Origin: Roseomonas indoligenes
Lineage (GTDB): Bacteria > Pseudomonadota > Alphaproteobacteria > Acetobacterales > Acetobacteraceae
Direction of reading: 5' to 3'
NCBI RefSeq assembly: GCF_017813365.1
Contig: NZ_JAGIZA010000008.1
Span: forward strand, 62,001-126,000
Length of the DNA: 64,000 nt
Shown here: in pieces, positions 51,266 through 60,309 of the stretch
Layout of the letters: every line of letters starts with the position of its first letter
How positions within the stretch are numbered: position 1 is the first letter of the stretch
Program-made: the position numbers and the translations under genes
The notes under the pieces: model-generated
Database searches by the model: none
What the model saw: the letters and a program-made list of their open reading frames with translations, nothing else
What the model was told of the DNA's origin: nothing

Positions 51266-52498
51266 TTACCCCTGACCTCGGATCGGTACGACCTCTCCCT
51301 TCCCGGATGGCTGCCCGCAGAACCGCCCCCATGCCTCCATGAGCTGGGCCCGCTTCACCAGCAGCTCGCTCCGCTGGTAGGCCCGTTCCACCGCAGAGCC
51401 GACGGTGTGCGCCAGGGCCATCTCCCCGATCTCCCGCGGGAAGCTGGTCCGCTCGGCCACCCAGTCTCGGAAGGTCGATCGGAAGCCATGGACGGTGAAG
51501 TCGGTCCGCTTCATCCGGCCCAGCAATACTGCGCAGGCCCGGGTGGACAGCGGCTTCTTGCCCCGGGGGCTGGGGAAGACGTAGCGACCCACCTCTCCCT
51601 GCTCTGACCGGATCCGGTCCAGGAGGGCGAGGGCTGGAGCGGAGAGCGGAACTCGGTGCTCCTTTTTCCCCTTCATCCGCTCGGCCGGGATCACCCACAG
51701 CGCCTTGGTAGTGTTGATCTCGGTCCACTCGGCACCCATGGCCTCGTTCGTCCGGACAGCGGTGAGGATCAGGAACTCCAGGGCCCGGGCGGCCAAGTCA
51801 GGAGAAGCGCGGACCTGCTCCATGAAGTCGCCCACCTCGGCCCAAGGGAGAGCGGCGTGGTGCTCCGTCTTGGTGATGCGGCTTCGCGGCGGGAGAAGCT
51901 TCGCGAGGTGCCCACGCCATCGGGCTGGGTTCTCGCCCAAACGCCACTCCCGGGCCTTGGCGTAGTCTAGGACAGCCTCGATCCGCCCCCGCTGGACCAC
52001 CGCGGTCTGGCTCTTCTCATGCCAGATAGGCTCCAGCGCCTTCATCACCTCGGCGGTGCCCACTCGATCAACCGGCATCTTCCCAAAAACGGGGTAGACG
52101 TAGGCCTCCATCTGGGTCGCCCACTGGTGGCGGTGCTTCTCGTTGCGCCAACCTGCCTGGTGGGCTGCGTGGTAGCGCTGGGCCACCTCCTTGAAGGTCA
52201 GGGTCTTCTTCTTGGCCTCGGCTGCAGCGGCTGCCTTCTCCTCCTGCCGGCGAGCCAGCGGATCCACCCCAGCCCGCAGCAGGGCGCGCTGCGTCTGCGC
52301 TTGCTGCCTGGCGTCGGCCAGCGAGACATCTGGGAAGGGACCCAAACCCATCTCCCGGGCCCGGCCGTGGAGGGTGTACCGGAAGAGCCAAGAGCGGTGA
52401 TCGGCATCGCGGACCTGCAGCCAAAGGCCTCCACCGTCGCCGTAGCGGCCGGGGGAAGTCAGGGCTTTGATCTTCAGTGCGGTTAGCTTCCCCGCCAT
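51266..52498 (-). CDS. P4-type tyrosine integrase
   Basis: 410 residues. N-terminal arm-binding DUF4102 domain (YGDGGGLWLQVRDADHRSWL, then ARQQAQTQRALLRAGVDPL), a core-binding domain, and a C-terminal catalytic domain with R249 (AVRTNEAMG), H337-x-x-R340 (HGFR), H364 (ALAHTVGS) and Y374 (ERAYQR). All catalytic residues are present, so it should be active. ATG 52498 is chosen for the GGAGG upstream; an earlier ATG (52543) lacks one. It lies 153 bases from attR, and several GGACA-containing repeats between could be arm sites. Confidence 0.93.
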   Translation of the reverse strand: MAGKLTALKIKALTSPGRYGDGGGLWLQVRDADHRSWLFRYTLHGRAREMGLGPFPDVSLADARQQAQTQRALLRAGVDPLARRQEEKAAAAAEAKKKTLTFKEVAQRYHAAHQAGWRNEKHRHQWATQMEAYVYPVFGKMPVDRVGTAEVMKALEPIWHEKSQTAVVQRGRIEAVLDYAKAREWRLGENPARWRGHLAKLLPPRSRITKTEHHAALPWAEVGDFMEQVRASPDLAARALEFLILTAVRTNEAMGAEWTEINTTKALWVIPAERMKGKKEHRVPLSAPALALLDRIRSEQGEVGRYVFPSPRGKKPLSTRACAVLLGRMKRTDFTVHGFRSTFRDWVAERTSFPREIGEMALAHTVGSAVERAYQRSELLVKRAQLMEAWGRFCGQPSGKGEVVPIRGQG

Positions 52499-52650
52499 CC
52501 CATCCTCCAGCCCACAGATCCAGGCCCACATACCAGCCCACAAGAGAGAGCCGGATTTGGCCGGACACCGCCGAACGCCCCCGGACAGTCACCCTCTAAG
52601 CCTTTGCAGTCAAATGGGGATTTCTGGACGACTGCGGACAGTCCTGGACA

Positions 52651-52674
52651 GCAGTTCGGCTACGACACCTTCCG
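52651..52674 (+). other. attR: 24-bp direct repeat at the right island junction
   Basis: Identical to 31950-31973. Host sequence resumes at 52675 (AACCTCGGCG after the Arg codon). Upstream, GGACAGTC appears at 52582 and 52636. Confidence 0.92.
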
Positions 52675-55114
52675 CAACCTCGGCGCCCCGCAGAGTTCCG
52701 CGCCCGGGCTCGTGGGTGCCCTGCCCGACAGCTACGTGCTGGGGCGCGACGACGAGGTGGTGATCGCCATCCGCGGCCGAACCCGCCAGTCCTACACCCT
52801 GCGGGTGGGGCGGGACGGCCTGCTGCCCATGCCGGACATCCCGCCCTTCCCTGCCGCCGGACGCTCGCTGCGCGACCTGCGCGCCGATATCGAGGCGCGG
52901 GTCGCGCGGGAGCTGGGCGGGTCCGAGGCCTATGTCTCGCTCGGGCAGACCCGGCAGATCGCGATCTTCGTGGCGGGGGAGGTGGTGCGGCCGGGGCTGG
53001 TGCCGCTGCCCGCCATTGCCTCCCTCCTCGATGCGCTGGGGGCGGCGGGGGGCATCCGCCGCACGGGCAGCCTGCGCGCCGTGCGGGTGGAGGGGCCGGG
53101 CGGGGCGCGGGTGGTGGACCTCTACGCCGCCATCGCCGGCACGCCGGGCAGCCCGGACCTGTCGCTGCGCGAGGGGGAGCGGGTGGTGGTGCCGCCCCTG
53201 GGCGGGGTGGTGGCCCTGGCGGGGGACGTGACGCGCCCTGCCATCTACGAACTGCCGGCCGGGGCGGGCGCGGCGCCGCTCCATTCCCTCCTGGCGCTGG
53301 CGGGCGGGGCGCTGCGGCCGGTGGGGAACCGCTTCCTCTCCATCGGCACGGATGCCGGCGGGCGGCGGGCGCTGGCGGAGCTGGCGCCTGGATCGCCGGT
53401 GCGGCGGGGCGATGCCGTCACGGTCTCCCCTGGCGTGGACGCAGTCTCCGGCGGGCTGCGCCTGGCCGGGCACGTCGTGGCGCCGGTGATGCGCGGCGTG
53501 GGCGCGCGCGGCGGGGCGGGGCTGCGGGCGCTGCTGGCGGACCCGCGGGTGATCCGGCCGGACCCCTATGTCCGCATGGGCGTGGTCTGGCGGCAGGACG
53601 AGCGCACGCGGGTGCGGCGCTTCATCGGCTTCGACCTCGGGCGGGTGATGAACGGGGCGGCGGAGCTGCCCCTGCGCGAGGGGGACGAGGTGATCCTCCT
53701 CTCCCAGACGGACGTGCTGTGGCTGGCCTCCCCCGCCGTGCAGAGGGCGCTGAAGGGCGATGTAGGGCAGGGGGCGGCCAATGCGCCCGTGCCCGGAGCG
53801 ATGCCTGGGACAATGCCGGGAACGGCGCCGGGAATGCCGGGCGGCGGAAGCCCTGCCACCGCGGTGTCCACCGTGCCGGCCACGGCCGCCGTGGGCACGA
53901 CGCCGATGCCGGTGGCCCTGGGGCCGGACTGCCCGGCGCTGACGGCGCTGGCCATCGCCGCCCGCTCCTCCCCGCTGCGCTTCGCCCATGCGCGCAGCGC
54001 GGGCTTCCCGGATATCGGCACGCCGGGCTGCCCGCAGCTCTTCGTGGACTACCCGGCGTTGCTGCCTTTCCTGCTGGACCAGTCCGTGCTGCTGGCGGGG
54101 GAGGTGCGGCTGCCCGGCCTCTACCCCGTGCTCGACGATACGGGGCTGGACAGCGTGCTGGCGGCGGCGGGCGGCGCGGCGGAGACGGCCGACCTCTCCT
54201 CCGTGGAGTTCGCGCGGGAGCCGCTGGAGAATGCGGGCGCCATCCCGCTCTCCCGCACGTTGCTGGACCTGCGGAGCCGCAACTTCGCGGCCGTGCGCCT
54301 CTCCCCGCGCGACGCCGTTCGCGTGCCGCTCGGCTTCGGGGACCGCGACACGGGCCCGGTCTCCCTGGTGGGCGAGTTCCTGCGCCCCGGCACCTACGAC
54401 ATCCGCCGCGGGGAGCGGTTGTCCGAGCTTCTGGCCCGCGCCGGCGGGCTGACACAGCAGGCCTATCCCTACGGCGCGGTCTTCACGCGCGAGAGCGTGC
54501 GGCAGCGCCAGCAGGAGGGTTTCCAGCGCACGGCGCGGGAACTGGAGACGAGCCTGATCCAAGTGGCGGCCGGGCAGGCGGTGGCGGGCAGCCGGCAGGG
54601 CAGCCTGGACCTGGGCGGGGCGATCAATGCCGGCCAGGCGCTCGCCTCCACCCTGCGGGACGCGCGGGCGGCGGGGCGGATGGTGGTGGAGGCGAACCCC
54701 GTCGTGCTCGCCTCCCGCCCCGAACTCGACGTGCTGCTGGAGCCGGGCGACCTGATCGTGATGCCCAAGCGCCCGAACGAGGTGACGGTGGTCGGCGCCG
54801 TGCTGAACCCGGGCAGCCTGCAATTCGCCACGGGCTGGAAGGCCAGCCAGTACGTGCGCGGGGCGGGCGGGGAGCAGCGCTTCGCCGACATCTCCCGCGC
54901 CTTCATCGTGCTGCCCAATGGGCAGAGCGTGCCGGCGGGGCTTGGCAGCTGGCAGGCGGGCGGGCCGCCGGTGCCGCCGGGCAGCCTCGTCGTCGTGCCG
55001 CAGGATCCCTCTCCCTATGAGACCTGGGGCTTCATCCGGGACCTGACGTCGGTCCTCGGGCAGATCTCCATCAGCTCCGCGGCGCTGGCGGTGATCTCGC
55101 GGCAGGGGCGCTAA
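52651..55114 (+). pseudogene. 3' part of the SLBB polysaccharide export gene, cut off from its signal peptide
   Basis: About 820 residues of an outer-membrane polysaccharide export protein (Wza-like superfamily). A poly-export domain (SYVLGRDDEVVIAIRG...) is followed by several SLBB domains (VAGEVVRPGLVPLP; LAGEVRLPGLYPV; LVGEFLRPGTYDIRRG; VVGAVLNPGSLQF) and a Pro/Gly/Met low-complexity stretch near 53780-53900. The frame extends left to a TTG at 52604 without a good ribosome site, and any product would lack a signal peptide. The domain coding itself looks intact, so excision of the island should restore it. The protein would carry polymer across the outer membrane. Confidence 0.9.
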
Positions 55115-55223
55115 GGACGATCACGAAAGATGGATAGGAGATGACGGGGACGTAAGGTTCGTGCAAGGCTTCCCGGGCGCGGACGCGACCGGATGCCGCG
55201 CCAACCGAGAACGGGAGGACCAG

Positions 55224-55358
55224 ATGCAAACCGCCCTGCACACGTTCCGCGGCCCGAACCTCACCTTCGCGCTCGTCGCCCTTGCGCTGGTGGTGCTCTT
55301 CCTCGTCGTGGAGCACGTCTTCGAGTGGCCCTTCCCGCTGCACCGAAAGCGGAACTAG
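55224..55358 (+). CDS. 44-residue single-helix membrane protein
   Basis: ATG 55224 with GGAGG upstream. MQTALHTFRGPNLTFALVAL, then ALVVLFLVVEHVFEWPFPL: one hydrophobic helix and a short basic end. Too small for family assignment. Downstream of the export gene, but separated by 109 bases. Confidence 0.6.
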   Translation: MQTALHTFRGPNLTFALVALALVVLFLVVEHVFEWPFPLHRKRN

Positions 55359-55442
55359 GCACGGCGCTTTCCCCGCGCGCTGTCGGTTTGTTGCGCGCGG
55401 GCATTCTTGCGCCGCCCCGGCTTTTTGCCGAGAGCATCGGGG

Positions 55443-56609
55443 ATGCCGTCGCCGAACCCGCTCCTGCTCGATACGGGCAGCCCGCCCATCCCGGAAATCC
55501 AGCGCTGGGGCAGCCTCTACAACGGCGGTGGCGGGCCGCTGCTGAACATGTGCCAGGCCGTGCCCTCCTACCCGCCCGCGCCGGGAATGCTGGAGCGGCT
55601 GGCGATTGCCGCGGGCGATCCCGCCACGGCCTCCTACGGCCCCATCATGGGCAATGCGACGCTGCGGCAGGCCTATGCGGGCGATCTCAACCGCGCCTAT
55701 GGCGGGCGGATCGGCGCGGCGGAGGTCGCCATCACCGCCGGCTGCAACCAGGCCTATTTCGTGGCCATGATGGCGCTGGCGGGCCGCGGCGACGCGGTGC
55801 TGCTGCCCACGCCCTGGTACTTCAACCACCGCATGGTGCTGGACATGCTCGGCGTGGAGCCGCGCCCGCTGCCCTGCCGCTCCGGGCGCGGCTTCGTGCC
55901 GGATCCGGAGGAGGCGGCCGCCCTGATCGACGAGCGGGTGCGCGCGATCGTCCTCGTCACGCCGAACAACCCCACGGGCGCGATCTACCCGCCCGAGGTG
56001 ATCGCGCGCTTCCACGATCTGTGCCGGGAGCGCGGCATCTGGCTGGTGCTGGACGAGACCTACCGCGACTTCCTGCCAGTCGGGCAGGACCGGCCGCACG
56101 GGCTGCTCGCGGTCGAGGAGTGGCCGGAGAACCTCCTCCAGCTCTACAGCTTCTCCAAGTCCTTCGCCGTGCCCGGCCACCGGCTGGGCGCGATCGGCGC
56201 CCCCACCGCGCTGATGCCGGAACTCGGCAAGGTGATGGACTGCGTGCAGATCTGCGCCGCCCGCGCCGGGCAGGCCGCGCTGACCTGGGGGCTGGACGCG
56301 CTGGACGACTGGCGCGCGGAGAAGCGCGCGGCGACGCAGGAGAGGATCGAGACGGTGCGCGCCGCCTTCGACCGTCTGCCGGGCTGGGACCTGGAAGCGC
56401 TGGGCGCCTACTTCGCCTATGTCCGCCACCCCTTCGGCGAGACCTCCGCCTGGCGCGTGGCGGAGGAACTGGCGACGAAGCACGGGCTGATGTGCCTGCC
56501 CGGCCCCGCCTTCGCCGGGGAGGAGGCGCATCTGCGGATCGCCTTCGCCAATGTGGACGAGGCGGGGATCGTGGCGATGGAGGAGCGGCTGCGGGCGGCG
56601 ACGCCCTGA
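55443..56609 (+). CDS. Class I/II PLP-dependent aminotransferase
   Basis: 388 residues. The fold-type I marks are in order: ITAGCNQAYFVAMMAL, then TPNNPTGAIYPP, DETYRDF, and the PLP lysine in YSFSKSFAVPGHRLGAIGAP (about residue 239). Similar to aspartate/aromatic aminotransferase-like proteins; the substrate is not clear. It converges on the ATP-grasp gene with 12 bases between stops. ATG 55443 is chosen over an in-frame start 12 codons earlier. Confidence 0.87.
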   Translation: MPSPNPLLLDTGSPPIPEIQRWGSLYNGGGGPLLNMCQAVPSYPPAPGMLERLAIAAGDPATASYGPIMGNATLRQAYAGDLNRAYGGRIGAAEVAITAGCNQAYFVAMMALAGRGDAVLLPTPWYFNHRMVLDMLGVEPRPLPCRSGRGFVPDPEEAAALIDERVRAIVLVTPNNPTGAIYPPEVIARFHDLCRERGIWLVLDETYRDFLPVGQDRPHGLLAVEEWPENLLQLYSFSKSFAVPGHRLGAIGAPTALMPELGKVMDCVQICAARAGQAALTWGLDALDDWRAEKRAATQERIETVRAAFDRLPGWDLEALGAYFAYVRHPFGETSAWRVAEELATKHGLMCLPGPAFAGEEAHLRIAFANVDEAGIVAMEERLRAATP

Positions 56610-56621
56610 TCAGCCCCCTTA

Positions 56622-57887
56622 TCAGACGGGCAACCATCCCAGGCCGCGCAGCCTCTCCCGCTCGCCCCTGAGGAACCGGTCCCCGATATCCGCGCGCCAG
56701 CGAAGTTCCGGCGCCACGACGTTGCGGGCCCGCGCGCGGGCGTCCTCCTGCGCCTCCTCCACCGTCGTCCCGGTGCCGGTGACGATCATCAGGTGGCCGG
56801 AGCGGCGGTGGCCGAGAAGCTGGCCGTCCTCCATCCGCACGTCCACGAGGTGGTAGCGGTCCAGCTCCGCGCCCTCGGGCTGGCGGAGGAAGAAGACGGG
56901 CGGGTCCTCGTCGGGCGCGGAGGATTCCGTGTGGGCGGGGAAGGGCGGCACGGTGAGGACGATGGCGACGGACCAGCCGGGGCGGGCGGTGAAGCGCTCC
57001 GTGCCGCCAGTGGCCATGCGGGCCATCAGGTCGCCCCAGCCATCGGGCTGGAGCGCGGCCAGCACGGCGAAGCCGGGATTGCCGAAGCGGCAGGTGAACT
57101 CCAGGGGCCAGACGCCCCGCTCGTTCACGATGAGATTGAGGTTCACGTAGCCGACATGCCCGGCCTCCGCGAAGCGGGGCGCCATACGGTCCAGCGTGGC
57201 GGCAAAGAGTTTTTCGGAATCGTCATAGGCGGCGAGGGTGCCCATCTCGCCGGTCATCTCGCCCATCTCGCCGGTGAAGAAGCGCTTGTGCTCGAAGTCG
57301 ATGCAGGCAGGGCGGAGGAAGCGGGTCCCGTCGAAATAGGCGCCGACGCCGACCTCCACCCCGTCCAGCCGCTCCATCAGCAGCACGCGGCCCTCGCCCG
57401 CGCGGCGGAGCATGAAGGCGAGGTCCGCGCCTTCCGGATGGTCGCCGACAAAGGTGGTGCGGGCGGTGTCGTCGTGCTTCAGCACATAGCGGCCGGGGTG
57501 GCGGACCAGCCATTCGAGCGCGAGCGAGGGATGGGCGAAGGAGTGGCTCTCCGCGATGGCGAGCCCGGCCTCCCGCAGCACGGTCTGGCCGAACTCGCGC
57601 TCCGCCTCCAGCCGGTCGCCGAAGGTGCTGCCGCCGACGACGCGGTAGCCCTGCGCGCGCAGCTCCTCCTGGATCGCGCCTCGGCCGATGCGCTCGAAGA
57701 AGATGATGCCGTCGCGGCCGACCCAGTCCAGCTCGGCCCGCCAGTCCGGCACGGTCTCGATGATGCCGCCGAAGGCGCGGCGCTCCGGCGGGTCCTCCGC
57801 GTGGACGCGGACCTCGTGGCCTTCCCGGCGGAGGGAGAGGTAGACGTCGCCGAGATAGGCGCGCGGGCCGATGGCGAGGATCCGCAT
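56622..57887 (-). CDS. ATP-grasp protein, PurD (GARS)-like
   Basis: 421 residues of the phosphoribosylglycinamide synthetase type: an N-terminal domain (MRILAIGPRAYLGDVYLSLRREGH), the ATP-grasp core (HPGRYVLKHDDTARTTFVGD, LLMERLDGVEVGVGAYFDG) and the metal site (GYVNLNLIVNERGVWPLEFTCRFGNP). It lacks the GGREHAL motif that opens true PurD, so it may be a paralogue ligating another amine and acid. A short repeat (GEMGEMTGEMG) sits mid-protein. ATG 57887 has GGAG upstream; GTG 57893 is also possible. Confidence 0.72.
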   Translation of the reverse strand: MRILAIGPRAYLGDVYLSLRREGHEVRVHAEDPPERRAFGGIIETVPDWRAELDWVGRDGIIFFERIGRGAIQEELRAQGYRVVGGSTFGDRLEAEREFGQTVLREAGLAIAESHSFAHPSLALEWLVRHPGRYVLKHDDTARTTFVGDHPEGADLAFMLRRAGEGRVLLMERLDGVEVGVGAYFDGTRFLRPACIDFEHKRFFTGEMGEMTGEMGTLAAYDDSEKLFAATLDRMAPRFAEAGHVGYVNLNLIVNERGVWPLEFTCRFGNPGFAVLAALQPDGWGDLMARMATGGTERFTARPGWSVAIVLTVPPFPAHTESSAPDEDPPVFFLRQPEGAELDRYHLVDVRMEDGQLLGHRRSGHLMIVTGTGTTVEEAQEDARARARNVVAPELRWRADIGDRFLRGERERLRGLGWLPV

Positions 57888-57952
57888 GCTCACTCCGTCT
57901 CAGCGGTGGAACCCAGAGATGTGAGCCGGACGGGATCTCTCAACCCCGCTCC

Positions 57953-59743
57953 CTACATCCCCGCGAATTGCAGCCGCGCCAGCCGCGCGTAGAGCCCGCC
58001 TTCCCGCACCAGCGCGTCATGCGTGCCCTCCGCCACGAAGCGCCCGTTCTCCATCACCAGGATGCGGTCCGCGCGGCGCACGGTGGCCAGGCGGTGGGCG
58101 ATGACGAGCACGGCGCGGCCATGCGCGAGGCGGGCGAGAGCGGCCTGCACGGCGGCCTCGCTCTCCGCGTCCAGCGCGCTCGTCGCCTCGTCCAGCAGCA
58201 GCAGGGGCGGGTCGCGCAGCACGGCGCGGGCGATGGCAATGCGTTGGCGCTGCCCGCCGGAGAGGCGCACGCCCTTCTCGCCGAGGAAGGTGGCGTAGCC
58301 CTGGGGCAGGGCGTCGATGAAGCCCTCCGCGTCGGCGGCGCGGGCTGCGGCGCGGATCTCGGCCTCCGTCGCGTCGGGGCGGCCGTAGCGGATGTTCGAT
58401 GTCACGTCCGTGCCGAAGATCACGGGCTCCTGGGGAACGAGGGCGATGCGCGCGCGGATGGCGGCGGGGTCGGCCGTGCGCAGGTCCACGCCGTCCAGCG
58501 TCACCCGCCCGGCATCGGGGTCGCTAAAGCGGAGCGCGAGCCGGAAGAGGGTGGATTTCCCCGCGCCGGAAGGTCCGACCACCGCCACCGTCTCGCCGGG
58601 CTCCACCCGCAGCGAGGCCCCGTCCAGCGCCGCCCGGTCCGGGCGACTGGGGTAGAGGAGGCGGACATTCTCGAAGGCCAGCCGACCGACGGGGCGGCCG
58701 GCGGTGGGCGCGGGCAGCGGCACGGGCCGCGCGGGCGCCTGGATATCCGGCGTGACGCCGAGGAACTCGCCCAGCCGCTCCGCCGCGCCCGCCGCGCGCT
58801 GCACCTCGTTCCACAGCTCGGAGAGGGAGGTGGCGGAGCTGGCGAGCAGCACGGCGTAGAAGACGAAGGCGGAGAGCTGCCCGCCCGTCAGCCGCCCGGC
58901 GAGCACGGAGTGGCCGCCGACCCAGAGGGCAAGGGTGATGGCGCCGAAGCCCAGCAGGATGAGGCAGAACATGAAACCCCCCCGCACGCGGATGCGGGCG
59001 AGGGAGGCGGCGACGCTCTCCTCCGCCAGTTCCGCGAAGCGGGCGCGGTCCGCCGCCTCGTGGTTGTGGGCCTGCACGGTCGCCACGGCGTTCAGCGTCT
59101 CCTCCGCCTGGGCGCCGAGATCGGCCACGCGCTCCTGCGCCGTGCGGCTCAGCCGCCTCTCCCGCCGCCCGAAGAGGACGAGGGGCACGACGATGAGCGG
59201 CGTGACGGCGATGACGATGAAGGTGAGGTGCGGGCTGGTGTAGAACAGCATCGCCAGCGCCCCGCAGACGGTGACGAGGGCGCGCAGCCACTGCGAGACG
59301 GCGGCACCGACGAGGCCGCGCAGGATCTCCGTATCGGCCGTGAGGAGGGTGAGCACGTCACCCGTCCGGCGCTGCTCGTAGAAGCTCGGCGGCAGGTCCA
59401 GCGCGTGGGAATAGACCCGGAGGCGCAGCGCGGCCCCCACCCGCTCCCCGAGCCAGGAGACAAGGTAGAAGCGGGACGCCGTGCTGACGGCGAGCAGCAC
59501 GACGAGGCCGAAGAGGAGCAGCGCCTGGCGGTTCAGGCTTTCCACGCTCTCGAAGCCCTGGTCCACCATGTGCCGCAGCCCCTGGCCGAGCAGCAGCAGC
59601 AGGCCCGCGGCCACCCCCATGGCGAGCACCGCGCCCGCCACGCGGCCGGGATGGGCACGCAGCAGGGGCAGCACGATGCGGAGCGCGGGGAGGCGGCTCA
59701 TCGGGCCGGGTCTCGGCCCCGGGATGCCGGCGGTGAGGCTCAA
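57953..59743 (-). CDS. MsbA-type ABC exporter (fused membrane and ATPase domains)
   Basis: 596 residues. Six membrane helices (residues about 25-320) are followed by an ATPase with Walker A GPSGAGKST (about 390), signature LSGGQRQR (about 494), Walker B LLLLDEATSALD (about 513) and the H-loop HRLATV. One protein forms a homodimer that exports a lipid, peptide or drug. TTG 59743 overlaps the phosphoesterase stop; ATG 59701 is the other choice and loses 14 residues. Confidence 0.93.
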   Translation of the reverse strand: MSLTAGIPGPRPGPMSRLPALRIVLPLLRAHPGRVAGAVLAMGVAAGLLLLLGQGLRHMVDQGFESVESLNRQALLLFGLVVLLAVSTASRFYLVSWLGERVGAALRLRVYSHALDLPPSFYEQRRTGDVLTLLTADTEILRGLVGAAVSQWLRALVTVCGALAMLFYTSPHLTFIVIAVTPLIVVPLVLFGRRERRLSRTAQERVADLGAQAEETLNAVATVQAHNHEAADRARFAELAEESVAASLARIRVRGGFMFCLILLGFGAITLALWVGGHSVLAGRLTGGQLSAFVFYAVLLASSATSLSELWNEVQRAAGAAERLGEFLGVTPDIQAPARPVPLPAPTAGRPVGRLAFENVRLLYPSRPDRAALDGASLRVEPGETVAVVGPSGAGKSTLFRLALRFSDPDAGRVTLDGVDLRTADPAAIRARIALVPQEPVIFGTDVTSNIRYGRPDATEAEIRAAARAADAEGFIDALPQGYATFLGEKGVRLSGGQRQRIAIARAVLRDPPLLLLDEATSALDAESEAAVQAALARLAHGRAVLVIAHRLATVRRADRILVMENGRFVAEGTHDALVREGGLYARLARLQFAGM

Positions 59744-60240
59744 GCCGCCACCCCGGGGGGCGCGCGCAGGTCGTCCAGCCTGACGGGGCAGTAGCCGCGC
59801 GGGTCCACTCCCACGTCGAACTGCCGGGGCAGGGGCTTGAGGGTGCCGTGGGAATGACCGTGCAGGTTCCAGGCCCCTTTCCGCTGACCGTTCCAGTGAC
59901 GCAGTGCGTAATGGCAGAGCACGAGCGCCCGCCCCTCCCGCTCGATCTCCGCCATGGGGCCCGCGCTGGCCCAGCCGGGCAGGGCGCGGACCGCCGGCGG
60001 GTCGTTGTTGCCCCAGACCAGGTGCTTCGTGCCTTGCAGGGAAGCGAGCAGCCCGCCCGGATCCCCGTGCCCCACGGCGAAGTCCCCGAGGTGCCAGATT
60101 TCATCTTCCGGCGCCACGGCCGCGTTCCAGGCGGCGACCAGCGCGGAATCCATCGCGGCGGTCGTCTCGAAGGGGCGGCGCATCAGGGCCCGCAGGGAGC
60201 CGTGGCCGAAATGGGTGTCAGCGGTGAACCAGCTTCGCAT
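59740..60240 (-). CDS. Calcineurin-like metallophosphoesterase
   Basis: 166 residues, complete: TADTHFGHG (metal site), IWHLGDFAVG, WGNNDPP, LCHYAL and GHSHGTLKPL, in the normal order for a two-metal phosphoesterase of the small phage-like type. Hydrolyses a phosphate ester, substrate unknown. Coupled to the ABC exporter downstream (TTGA overlap). Confidence 0.9.
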   Translation of the reverse strand: MRSWFTADTHFGHGSLRALMRRPFETTAAMDSALVAAWNAAVAPEDEIWHLGDFAVGHGDPGGLLASLQGTKHLVWGNNDPPAVRALPGWASAGPMAEIEREGRALVLCHYALRHWNGQRKGAWNLHGHSHGTLKPLPRQFDVGVDPRGYCPVRLDDLRAPPGVAA

Positions 60241-60309
60241 CCACGGGAAATGGGGCGGTGCCTGCGCGGCGACAGCGTTCCTAACCGCCTTGTCAGCTTG
60301 GGGGGCCGC

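Larger units (their letters stand above)
31950..52674. mobile_element. 20.7-kb phage-satellite-like integrated island
   Basis: Bounded by the 24-bp direct repeats, with the integrase gene next to the right one. Contents: leftward phage-type operon (33437-43055: Nu1-like small terminase, baseplate hub protein, DUF927 helicase-like, primase-like, AlpA-like), an RHH repressor at the divide, rightward XRE/membrane cargo (43342-48286), a few leftward small genes (48366-50278) and the integrase. No large terminase, portal, capsid or lysin was recognised. Parts (32-32.5 kb, 43.5-45.5 kb) are visibly less GC-rich than the flanks. It could be a satellite using a helper's capsids, or a decayed prophage. 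Confidence 0.88.

Noticed and set aside
57953-59794. A long plus-strand frame over the ABC exporter
   Set aside because: Antisense to a complete ABC exporter; composition is repetitive Arg/Gly/Glu.
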